Source of the DNA: Patescibacteria group bacterium
GTDB taxonomy: Bacteria; Patescibacteriota; Microgenomatia; UBA1406; GWC2-37-13
Assembly (NCBI GenBank): GCA_026004435.1
Contig: BPJD01000003.1
Span: forward strand, 91,665 to 155,664
Length of the DNA stretch: 64,000 bases
Direction of reading: 5' to 3'
The notes below the pieces were generated by a model, which was given only the letters and a program-made list of their open reading frames with translations, had not been told where the DNA came from and searched no databases. Every line of letters begins with the position of its first letter. The first letter of the stretch is position 1. A program made the translations under genes and the position numbers. Shown piece by piece: positions 33,322 to 41,458 of this stretch.

Positions 33322-35730
33322 ATGAACTTTATAAATTATGACAATATATCAAGCTATATTTTAAACTTTATCTTAACTATCATTAATTTCACTATTAAAC
33401 TTTTTTATTTTATAGGATATTTCACAATTAAGGTTATAAAGTTTGTAATCAGGTACGCGTTATTTAGCCAAAAAGAGTTTCTTAACTTCAGCTGCAGACT
33501 AGCTGCCAAATCATCAAACTTAACAAAAACTGCTTTTATTAATACTGCTTCTCTAATCAATAGGACAACCTCAATCTCATTAAAAACAATCAGGTCTTTC
33601 TTTAGTTCTTCAATCAAAAAAATCAAAAAAATAAGCCAAACAACCGCAAAGATCTCATCTGCAGTAAAAAAAATTAAAACTAAATTAAAAATACGCAGAA
33701 AAACTACCCAGCTAAAAGTAAAAAAAACTCAACCAAAACCTAAACCTGCCAAACAGCCAAAACAAACCCGGATTAAAACTCAGATTTTATCTTTTTTCTT
33801 TGGCATCTTATTTGCAAGTATTGTTTTTCTAAGCTACAGAACTTATGTGTTTTTCAACAACCTGCCTGCTCCAACAAATTTATCTACAAAACACATACCT
33901 TTATCCACCCACATTTATGATAGAAACGGCAGATTATTGTACGAAGTATACAGAGATGAGAACAGAACTCCTGTAAGACTTCAGGATCTGCCAGAGTATG
34001 TAAAACAAGCAACAATAGCAATAGAAGACAAAGACTTTTACAAGCACAATGGAGTTTCGCCAATAGGAGGCATATTAAGAGCAGTAAAAGAGATTGTTTT
34101 AAAGCAGGAACTACAAGGAGGATCAACCATAACCCAGCAGTTGATCAAGACAAGTTTATTAACACCAGAAAGAACAATAGAGAGAAAGATAAAAGAGATA
34201 ATACTGGCACTTTGGGCAGAAAGGATCTATAGCAAAGATGAGATACTCCAGATGTACCTAAACCAGATACCGTACGGAGGATCAGCCTATGGAATAGAGG
34301 AAGCCTCACAGCTATACTTTGAGAAAGGAGCAAAGGAGTTAAGTTTAACAGAGGCAGCATTGTTGGCAGGACTGCCAAAAGCTCCATCACTATACTCGCC
34401 GTACAATGATATCAAGTTAGCCAAGATCAGAAGAGACACAGTATTGAAGGCAATGTATGAACAAGGATATATAAGTTGGTCAAAGTATCAAGAAAGTATA
34501 AAAGAAGAAGTAAAGGTAAAGCCAGCCAGAATCAAGATAAAAGCACCGCACTTTGTCTTTTATGTCAGGCAGAAGCTGGAGGAGATGTATGGAAAAGATA
34601 TGGTAGAAGAAGGAGGACTGCGGGTATACACAAGTTTAGATTTACAGATACAAGAGGAAGCAGAGATGATAGTAAAGGAAGAGATAGAAAAGGTAAAGGA
34701 ACTGAATGTAACAAATGCAGCAGTATTAGTAACCAGGCCAAGCACAGGAGAGATACTGGCAATGGTAGGGTCAGTAGATTTTTTTGCCACACCCTCAGGC
34801 TCATACAATGTGACAACAGCTTTAAGACAACCCGGATCTTCTATAAAGCCAATACTCTACTCTCTTGCCTTACAAAGAGGTTTTACAGCAGCCACAATTA
34901 TAGATGACTCTCCTGTTGGTTATAGACTGCCAAATGGCAGAATCTATAGGCCGGAAAACTACGACGGTAGATTCCACGGACCAGTACCCTTGCGTTATGC
35001 TCTTGCCAATTCCTATAATGTGCCTGCTGTAAAGACATTAAACAAGATCGGAGTAGCAGAGTTTATAAACTATGCACAAAAATTAGGCATCTCAACTTGG
35101 GAAAATCCATCAAGATTTGGATTATCAATAGCTTTAGGAGCAGGAGAGGTGAAAATGATTGATCTGACAAAGGCTTACGGAGTATTAGCCGGCAAAGGCT
35201 TTCTTGTTGAACTAAATCCTTTTATTAAAATTACAGACAAAGACGGCATTGAGATTTTCCGTCCTATTAATGGCAAAAAATTAGTAATACCTGAAAGCAT
35301 AAGTTTTATTATCTCTGACATTTTATCTGACAACCAAGCTAGGACACCTGCTTTTGGACCAAACTCTCTATTAAACATCAGTGGCTTTAGAACAGCAGTT
35401 AAAACAGGAACAACTAATAACTTAAGGGACAACTGGGCTATAGGCTATACTCCTGAGTACTTAACAGCTGTCTGGGTAGGCAACAACGACAACTCTCCTA
35501 TGAAAAATATTGCATCAGGTATAACAGGAGCAACACCAATCTGGAATAGAACAATGACCTATGTATTAAACAACTATCAGTTAATTGATATCTGGTATAA
35601 AATTCCAGAAGATATTGTAATTAAACCATGTTCTTATAAAACAGCTGAGTACTTTGTTAAAGGAACTGAAAACATTAACTGCTTTTATGCTCCTAAAGCA
35701 ACTCCAACACCCCAAATAACAGAAGGTTAA
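33322..35730 (+). CDS. Class A penicillin-binding protein (PBP-B) with long basic N-terminal region
   Basis: The 802-residue enzyme has an unusual ~150-residue N-terminal region: hydrophobic stretches, then a Lys/Pro-rich basic segment (KKTQPKPKPAKQPKQ). A membrane segment (about 157-177), a GT51 domain and a transpeptidase domain (SSIK, SYN, KTGT) follow. It polymerises and cross-links peptidoglycan. The GT51 part up to just before SSIK is nearly identical to PBP-A, but the rest is diverged. The C-terminus ends in a short Thr-Pro stretch. The ATG at 33322 is chosen by promoter position. Confidence 0.94.
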   Translation: MNFINYDNISSYILNFILTIINFTIKLFYFIGYFTIKVIKFVIRYALFSQKEFLNFSCRLAAKSSNLTKTAFINTASLINRTTSISLKTIRSFFSSSIKKIKKISQTTAKISSAVKKIKTKLKIRRKTTQLKVKKTQPKPKPAKQPKQTRIKTQILSFFFGILFASIVFLSYRTYVFFNNLPAPTNLSTKHIPLSTHIYDRNGRLLYEVYRDENRTPVRLQDLPEYVKQATIAIEDKDFYKHNGVSPIGGILRAVKEIVLKQELQGGSTITQQLIKTSLLTPERTIERKIKEIILALWAERIYSKDEILQMYLNQIPYGGSAYGIEEASQLYFEKGAKELSLTEAALLAGLPKAPSLYSPYNDIKLAKIRRDTVLKAMYEQGYISWSKYQESIKEEVKVKPARIKIKAPHFVFYVRQKLEEMYGKDMVEEGGLRVYTSLDLQIQEEAEMIVKEEIEKVKELNVTNAAVLVTRPSTGEILAMVGSVDFFATPSGSYNVTTALRQPGSSIKPILYSLALQRGFTAATIIDDSPVGYRLPNGRIYRPENYDGRFHGPVPLRYALANSYNVPAVKTLNKIGVAEFINYAQKLGISTWENPSRFGLSIALGAGEVKMIDLTKAYGVLAGKGFLVELNPFIKITDKDGIEIFRPINGKKLVIPESISFIISDILSDNQARTPAFGPNSLLNISGFRTAVKTGTTNNLRDNWAIGYTPEYLTAVWVGNNDNSPMKNIASGITGATPIWNRTMTYVLNNYQLIDIWYKIPEDIVIKPCSYKTAEYFVKGTENINCFYAPKATPTPQITEG
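33901..34832 (+). repeat. Arm B of a 932-bp inverted repeat inside the PBP-B gene
   Basis: Reverse complement of 10210-11141, ungapped, with differences seen at 34113 and 34312, both silent. Within the tract 19 of 26 isoleucine codons are ATA, whereas the rest of the PBP-B transpeptidase part has about 10 of 32. The abrupt loss of identity outside the tract points to gene conversion. Confidence 0.93.
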
Positions 35731-36500
35731 AGATCAAATTTAGCAGGCAGTGTTTTAAATTTAGCTCTAACAACCAAACGCTTCCAGTAAGTTCCGGGAG
35801 GCGTGCAAGTTACTAAAGTTAAGATCGAATCATTCTTAATCTGCTCTAAGATCTCAATCTGATCCGGGTTAATGATAAACATTTCAGTAACTTCATAATT
35901 ATAAACTGAGTCGCCAAGTTTAACTGAGATCTCGTCGCCTTTCTCAAGCGTATGCAAATAGGTAAATATAGATTTATAATCTCCTTTTTTAAAAAGTTGA
36001 GGCAGAGTAGAATGTCCAAAGATCACAACATTTCCTTCTTCTCCGGGCAGAGACTTGGGCAGATAATGAACCAAACCCTGATTTAAATCTTCACCAGCTA
36101 CAATAACTTTAGCATCAGTGATATCTAGTTTAGGAATAGATAAAGAATATTCTTTGATCTTGTTAAGATCAAGCTCTGTCTTAACAGTTAGATTGCCACT
36201 GGCATCAACCTTAGGAAACCAAAGATTAACATTAGTAAACCTCTTAAGGTTGGTGCTCACAGCAACTTTTGAGCCCAACACATTTCCAGCAATCTCTAAT
36301 GAGCTTGCTAAAGTGCTTGATGGCACAGGACTAACAAAACTTTTCTCAACTAACAACCTTGAAAACAATTCAAAGGTAATAATCGGGTATGTAGCCCAGA
36401 ACAACATTATTAACCCAACAGTTAAAAGAATATAAGAAACATAATTAATAATTTTCTTTTTTACAGAATAATATTCTTTTACATATACTTTTATTGCCAT
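35727..36500 (-). CDS. Sortase family transpeptidase
   Basis: The 257-residue protein has an N-terminal membrane segment (about residues 18-40), a stalk, and a sortase barrel with the catalytic histidine in FGHSTLP, the cysteine in TLVTCTPPG and the arginine in KRLVVRA. Sortases cut a C-terminal sorting motif and join the protein to a wall or pilin amine. Candidate substrates in this window are at 57758 and 59036. It follows the baseplate-J-like gene by 16 nt and its stop overlaps the convergent PBP-B stop (TTAA). Confidence 0.92.
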   Translation of the reverse strand: MAIKVYVKEYYSVKKKIINYVSYILLTVGLIMLFWATYPIITFELFSRLLVEKSFVSPVPSSTLASSLEIAGNVLGSKVAVSTNLKRFTNVNLWFPKVDASGNLTVKTELDLNKIKEYSLSIPKLDITDAKVIVAGEDLNQGLVHYLPKSLPGEEGNVVIFGHSTLPQLFKKGDYKSIFTYLHTLEKGDEISVKLGDSVYNYEVTEMFIINPDQIEILEQIKNDSILTLVTCTPPGTYWKRLVVRAKFKTLPAKFDL

Positions 36501-36516
36501 AATTTATTTTTTTAAA

Positions 36517-38592
36517 CTACTCTATTATTATTCTATCAGCAAAAACAGGTGTAAAGGGTGAAAAAGGAATTAAAGATTTTTCTTCTAAGATAACTGCGTC
36601 CTGAACTCCTTGTTGATTTTTAACTAACTCAAGCGCTTTTGGCTTTTGCTTAAAAACTAATAAAGACCTGAGATTGGTTTTATCTAAATTATACTTTGCA
36701 ATAGCTGTTATTGAAAAATTATAACTTGGTTCTTCATCATTGGTTTTTGTATACTCTATCTGCAAATCTTCAGAGGCATAACTATAATTAGGCTTTAACT
36801 CTTTTTGCAGTTCAGGCTCAATTAACCTAAGCAGTTTGGCTTTATCCAATAACGCCAACCTTGCCTCAACCTCAGCTGAGATAGCAATCGAATCAGCCAC
36901 CTCATTAACTTCTTTATCAAATTCTTCCTTGTTGATCCTATACTCATTAAGTTCAGGTATATAAAAATAATTTGACTCATCAAACTTAAACTCAGCAGAA
37001 GTAAATTGATCTTTTGCTTTCTGCAATACCTCTTCTCTTAATTTTTCAAGATCAGATTTTGCAACAGTATTAAGCTCCTCCTGACTGCCTCCTGTTGTTG
37101 GTTTTGTTAGTTTAGCATAATAAAGATCTGTGTTTAAGTCTCCGATCTTGATTTTATCAGAATAAGACAAATTATAATCTGATCCTATATTCTCAGCAGT
37201 GATTCCAACCGAGCCTGTAGTAGGTTTTTTCACAATTGAGCCTTCTACAGTAGCTTCCTGAGCAGGATCAAGGTTTAAATCTAAATCTGTTAAAAAGGTT
37301 TTTCCATTTATATTAATCTTTGACCCTTTTTCCAGACTAAAAGACTGAGTTGAAAAATTATATACAGTTATTTCTCCTTTTGCTTTTTCACCTACCTGCT
37401 GAGTACCAGAGGTTGCAGTTTTTTCAGCTGCAGATACAGACTGAGTCTCATAAGTGATCAAATCGCCAAGCTCACTGCCTGATAACAAATGTTCATACTT
37501 GATCTCAGTTGTCTGTGGTTTCACCTCTAAAACCAATTGATGCACATAAAACTCATTTGCCAAAACAAGCCCAACTAAACCCAAAACCAGCAAAATAAAA
37601 GGCAGTAACCATAACTTGGATCTCAAACCAGATACAGAAAAAAATTCTCTGAAACTTGAAAAACCAGATAAAAATCTAACTGAAAAACTTGAATTTACAG
37701 TTGCTGTCTGATAAGAGGTTAAGATGGGTTGATCTGACCTTAACTGCTCTGTATTATCCTGATTGGTATTATCGACCTCTGAGAACCCAAAAGGCAGAGT
37801 TGACCTGCCAACTGCAGTCTCTGCTGAAACAGGCTCATTTAAATTGGCGCTTAAGTGATCATCTACACCTTCAGTTCTGGTTTCAGCACTGCCTCCAGCA
37901 ATCTCTGAACAAAACAACTCAACCAAAACCTGATTAAGCTGAGTTAAGTTAGTTAATATAACTTCAGGCTGTTGATTTAATCCTAAAATGTTTAACCAAT
38001 CCAACTCCTTTAAATCCTGATCCAGTTTAGGCAGATTAAGATAGTTGGCAAATATAAGTTTGGCAACAGATCTGTTACCATCCGGCAAAACATTTACAAC
38101 ACCTTCCTTTATATTTTCTAACTTATCCTCAACAAACAGATTAAAAATTGCAGCAGAAACAGCACCTTTTTCTATAAAATTGGCAAAAACCCTGCTGGAA
38201 TCAATCTCAGCAAAGACAGCTGTATCAGACTCAGAAATATGCTTTTTAATAACAGCCTCCAGAGTCTCAATATAACCTAAAATCTTTAAAGACAGCTTTT
38301 TGCAAATGTCAGAAAACTCTTTGAGATAAACTTTTTTAATTTTTCCTGAGTCTTTATCAATATAAAAACTGCTTAGAAAAAAAATAATTTTATTGGGCTT
38401 ATCTTTAAACTCCTCTTTAATATCATCTAATACAGACTCAAGAAAACTCATAAGTTCTGTTGTGTCTTCAATATTGGATTTAAACTCCTTAATAATTTTT
38501 TGTTCTGCTTTAGGATCTATGTAGGATACAATCAAATTATTCTCAGACAAAAACAGGCTTATGTATCTGTCTTTTTTGTTTGAAAAAAACAT
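36517..38592 (-). CDS. PilM-like/baseplate-J-like membrane protein
   Basis: The 691-residue protein has an N-terminal cytoplasmic region (about 1-210) resembling a degenerate PilM/FtsA-type actin fold, a disordered Asp/Gln/Thr-rich linker and one membrane segment (about 325-347). The outer ~340-residue region resembles the baseplate J/gp47-like domain annotated in many Patescibacteria (QQVGEKAKGEITVYNFS, SYSDKIKIGDL). The nucleotide-binding motifs are not clear, so ATPase activity is doubtful. It sits between a solute-binding protein gene and a sortase gene. Function unknown; an envelope-spanning scaffold is a reasonable guess. Confidence 0.65.
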   Translation of the reverse strand: MFFSNKKDRYISLFLSENNLIVSYIDPKAEQKIIKEFKSNIEDTTELMSFLESVLDDIKEEFKDKPNKIIFFLSSFYIDKDSGKIKKVYLKEFSDICKKLSLKILGYIETLEAVIKKHISESDTAVFAEIDSSRVFANFIEKGAVSAAIFNLFVEDKLENIKEGVVNVLPDGNRSVAKLIFANYLNLPKLDQDLKELDWLNILGLNQQPEVILTNLTQLNQVLVELFCSEIAGGSAETRTEGVDDHLSANLNEPVSAETAVGRSTLPFGFSEVDNTNQDNTEQLRSDQPILTSYQTATVNSSFSVRFLSGFSSFREFFSVSGLRSKLWLLPFILLVLGLVGLVLANEFYVHQLVLEVKPQTTEIKYEHLLSGSELGDLITYETQSVSAAEKTATSGTQQVGEKAKGEITVYNFSTQSFSLEKGSKININGKTFLTDLDLNLDPAQEATVEGSIVKKPTTGSVGITAENIGSDYNLSYSDKIKIGDLNTDLYYAKLTKPTTGGSQEELNTVAKSDLEKLREEVLQKAKDQFTSAEFKFDESNYFYIPELNEYRINKEEFDKEVNEVADSIAISAEVEARLALLDKAKLLRLIEPELQKELKPNYSYASEDLQIEYTKTNDEEPSYNFSITAIAKYNLDKTNLRSLLVFKQKPKALELVKNQQGVQDAVILEEKSLIPFSPFTPVFADRIIIE

Positions 38593-38620
38593 AGTTCTTA
38601 AGTTAATTATATATTATTTA

Positions 38621-40111
38621 TTAGTCTGCAATTAAATTATATCTGCTTAAAACCTCAGAAACTCCTTGATGAGCTGTCTTCATGGCATCTCTGTAAGATA
38701 CTCCCTGAACAGTTGCATTTATGGCATTCTCTAAATACTTCATAATATTATCGTTTAGGCCGTCATCAAAGGTTCTTGTAACGCCATAGGTTGTAATAAA
38801 ATAATCTGCCTGCTTGACTACTCCAGAAAGATAAACATTGTCTGATAAGGCACTGCCCAACTCCTTTAATGGATAAACAGTTCCAAAAAGTCTTACCTTA
38901 GACTGATTCTCATAAAGTTTCAGTAACTGATCCTTTTCTGACAAAAACTTTAAAAACTTCCAAGCCTCAAGCTGATTCTGACTTTTCCTAGAAACACCCT
39001 CAATCCAGTAACTAGCTATAGACAAAGGCTCTGCTCCAGGCACCTGAGGCACAGGAGCTGACTTAACATTAATCTCCGGATTAATCTGTTTTATAATCAG
39101 CATCTGCCAAGACGGAGCAAAGATCATTGCCGCTTTGCCTTCTGCAAAAGCAACGACAGAGTCCGGCATTGTCTCTGACCAGACATTGTTGGGCTCTTCA
39201 GCAAACCTGCGATACTGCGACAAAATATCAATTGCCTCCTGAGACTGAAGGTTGGCGATATTTCCTCCATTCTGATAAAGCATTAGCAAAAATATATCTG
39301 AAAAATGCTGAATATTTCCAGCAGTGCCTAAAGCAATACCGGCAGTTAAAATATTGCCTGATGAATCCTTTACTGTAGTCTTCTCAACTGCTTCAATAAA
39401 AGCGTCCCATGTTGAGGGAGGACTGCTGATACCAGCTGTTTTTAAAAGATCTTCATTATAAATCAGCAACAGCCCATCAATCATTAAAGGCAGACCATAG
39501 ACTCTTTTGTCTATAACCAGATCATTGACAATTGATTGATAGTATAACTTAGAAAACTCATCTGCAGTGATTACAGACGCAGGCGCATAACTTAAAACCT
39601 CTTTTAATTGAGGGATCCAGGCATTATGAAATCTGAAAATATCAGGACCTACACCTCTTTCCGTTCTTGCCACAAGCTTTTGAGCATAAGCATCTCTTGC
39701 AAACTTCAACTCATAATTAATTTTAATATTAGGATTTTTCTTTTGATACTCATCAATAATTGGCTGAATAACTTCTTTCTCATCCCAAAGACCCCAGTAA
39801 GTTAACTCAACCTGTTTGGCAGGGCCACTTCCGGCTCTGTTTGCTAAAAAGAATCTATAAAGCAGAAAAAAAATGCCGGAGAACAACAGAATAAAAACAA
39901 TTATTATTACTATGTACTTTTTTTTATTATCCTCAACATAGATTAAAGGCTCGTCTGTAATCTCAAGCTCTTCTGGAGCAACCTGAATATCCGGGCTAAC
40001 TACCTCCTCCGGCAGTTCCTCCACCTGAATATTAGGCTCTAAGTTCAAATTCTCTGGTTTATTGGATTGATTATCTTTATCTTCTGTATTATTATTTTGA
40101 TTATCAGCCAT
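38621..40111 (-). CDS. Membrane-anchored extracellular solute-binding protein, family 1
   Basis: The 496-residue protein begins with an acidic, disordered cytoplasmic tail of about 65 residues, one membrane segment (about 67-90), then a sugar-type periplasmic-binding domain (VELTYWGLWDEKEV, ARTERGVGPDIFRFHNAW, GKAAMIFAPSWQM). Such domains usually bind oligosaccharides for ABC uptake, but no permease or ATPase gene is adjacent, and the anchor is a transmembrane helix rather than a lipobox. It diverges from vanW with 6 nt between the two start codons. Confidence 0.85.
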   Translation of the reverse strand: MADNQNNNTEDKDNQSNKPENLNLEPNIQVEELPEEVVSPDIQVAPEELEITDEPLIYVEDNKKKYIVIIIVFILLFSGIFFLLYRFFLANRAGSGPAKQVELTYWGLWDEKEVIQPIIDEYQKKNPNIKINYELKFARDAYAQKLVARTERGVGPDIFRFHNAWIPQLKEVLSYAPASVITADEFSKLYYQSIVNDLVIDKRVYGLPLMIDGLLLIYNEDLLKTAGISSPPSTWDAFIEAVEKTTVKDSSGNILTAGIALGTAGNIQHFSDIFLLMLYQNGGNIANLQSQEAIDILSQYRRFAEEPNNVWSETMPDSVVAFAEGKAAMIFAPSWQMLIIKQINPEINVKSAPVPQVPGAEPLSIASYWIEGVSRKSQNQLEAWKFLKFLSEKDQLLKLYENQSKVRLFGTVYPLKELGSALSDNVYLSGVVKQADYFITTYGVTRTFDDGLNDNIMKYLENAINATVQGVSYRDAMKTAHQGVSEVLSRYNLIAD

Positions 40112-40117
40112 ATTTTT

Positions 40118-41458
40118 ATGATATCAAACACTATCAAAGTTTTGTCAGCAATACTGCTTAGCTTAGCTATATTATTACCTGCTGAGATAACTCTAACTTA
40201 TTTAAATCTTAACCCAATTATTGAAGACTACAAAAAAAAGCTCAGTACACAAATTCAAACAGCAAAGGCGCAAGAAATGTCTTTAAAGGAGTCAACAATA
40301 ACCTTAACAACTCCAAACATTGCTGTAAGATTTTACATTAATCAACTAGAGCCTAAGATTATTACAGATGACCTAAAGACTCTATTGGACAATATTAGAC
40401 ACCCTGCCTACTTCAACCAAAGAATAAAGATTTATCTCAACAACTATCACACCCAGAGCACAACAAAGATTATTTACAAAAAGGAGAAGCTAAAAGACAT
40501 ACTTTTGCTATTAAAAGAAAAGAACGAAGTAGCTCCTATACCAGCAAAGTTTCAGTATAAAAACAATAGAGTTACTGCTTTTCAGATAGAAAAATACGGA
40601 ACCGGATTGGATCTTGAACAAATGTGGCAAGATATAGACAAAACTCTTTATCAAATCAAAAATAAGACAAGAAAAGGAGATTATAAAATAGAGATTAAAT
40701 TAAAACCCATCAAACCTGAGGTTACACTTGCAGACTTAAACTCATTTAATATTAAGGAACTAATAGCCAGTGGAGAATCTGATTTCACAGGATCAATACC
40801 AGCCAGGGTTCATAATATTATTACAGCAAGCAATAAACTCAATGGCGTCTTGATACCGCAAGGAAAAATTTTTTCCTTTAATGCAGAACTTGGAGATATA
40901 TCTGTCTCACAAGGGTATAAACAATCTTATATCATAAAAGATGGAAAAACTGTTTTAGGTGATGGAGGAGGCGTTTGCCAAGTTTCAACAACAATTTTCA
41001 GAGCTGCTTTAAACGCAGGGCTTCCTATAATTGAACGACAAGCCCACTCTTATAGAGTTGCTTACTACGAGAATGACTCAAAACCAGGGTTGGACGCAAC
41101 AGTTTTTTCACCTTATGTTGATCTAAAATTTGAGAATAACACCTCAGGAGCCATTTTAATTCAAACTAAAGTAGACACAGAACAAAATAAACTTTACATC
41201 TATCTTTACGGTAAAAAAGACAACAGAGTAGTAAAATTAAGCCCAATTAAAGTCTGGGATATAACTGCACCTCCAGAACCATTATATATAGAAGATGAAT
41301 CTTTGCCAATCGGCACAAAAAAACAGATAGACTTTTCTGCTTATGGAGCAAAAGCAAGCTTTGATTATGAGGTCTACAAAGACAATCAAATCATCTTCAG
41401 CAAAACGTTTGTATCTGTGTATAGACCCTGGCAAGCTGTCTATCTAGTTAATAATTAA
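40118..41458 (+). CDS. VanW family protein
   Basis: The 446-residue protein has an N-terminal membrane or signal segment (about residues 4-28), a beta-rich YoaR-like peptidoglycan-binding region, and the VanW domain with GKIFSFNAELGDIS, VLGDGGGVCQVSTTIFRAAL and RQAHSYRVAYY. VanW domains occur in envelope proteins; the biochemical role is not established. The frame opens upstream at a TTG (40067) inside the divergent gene, so I take the ATG at 40118. The stop overlaps the convergent lon stop in TTAA. Confidence 0.87.
   Translation: MISNTIKVLSAILLSLAILLPAEITLTYLNLNPIIEDYKKKLSTQIQTAKAQEMSLKESTITLTTPNIAVRFYINQLEPKIITDDLKTLLDNIRHPAYFNQRIKIYLNNYHTQSTTKIIYKKEKLKDILLLLKEKNEVAPIPAKFQYKNNRVTAFQIEKYGTGLDLEQMWQDIDKTLYQIKNKTRKGDYKIEIKLKPIKPEVTLADLNSFNIKELIASGESDFTGSIPARVHNIITASNKLNGVLIPQGKIFSFNAELGDISVSQGYKQSYIIKDGKTVLGDGGGVCQVSTTIFRAALNAGLPIIERQAHSYRVAYYENDSKPGLDATVFSPYVDLKFENNTSGAILIQTKVDTEQNKLYIYLYGKKDNRVVKLSPIKVWDITAPPEPLYIEDESLPIGTKKQIDFSAYGAKASFDYEVYKDNQIIFSKTFVSVYRPWQAVYLVNN

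Noticed and set aside
34476..34907. Long alternative frames inside both PBP genes
   Set aside because: They appear in both copies only because the nucleotide tract is duplicated; the PBP frame explains the sequence.
36517..38592. Prophage or tailocin baseplate gene
   Set aside because: Although the outer domain resembles baseplate J, no capsid, terminase, tail or integrase gene is nearby, and the protein has a membrane anchor.
38621..40111. Complete ABC sugar transporter
   Set aside because: Only a binding protein is present, anchored by a helix; no permease or ATPase gene is adjacent.
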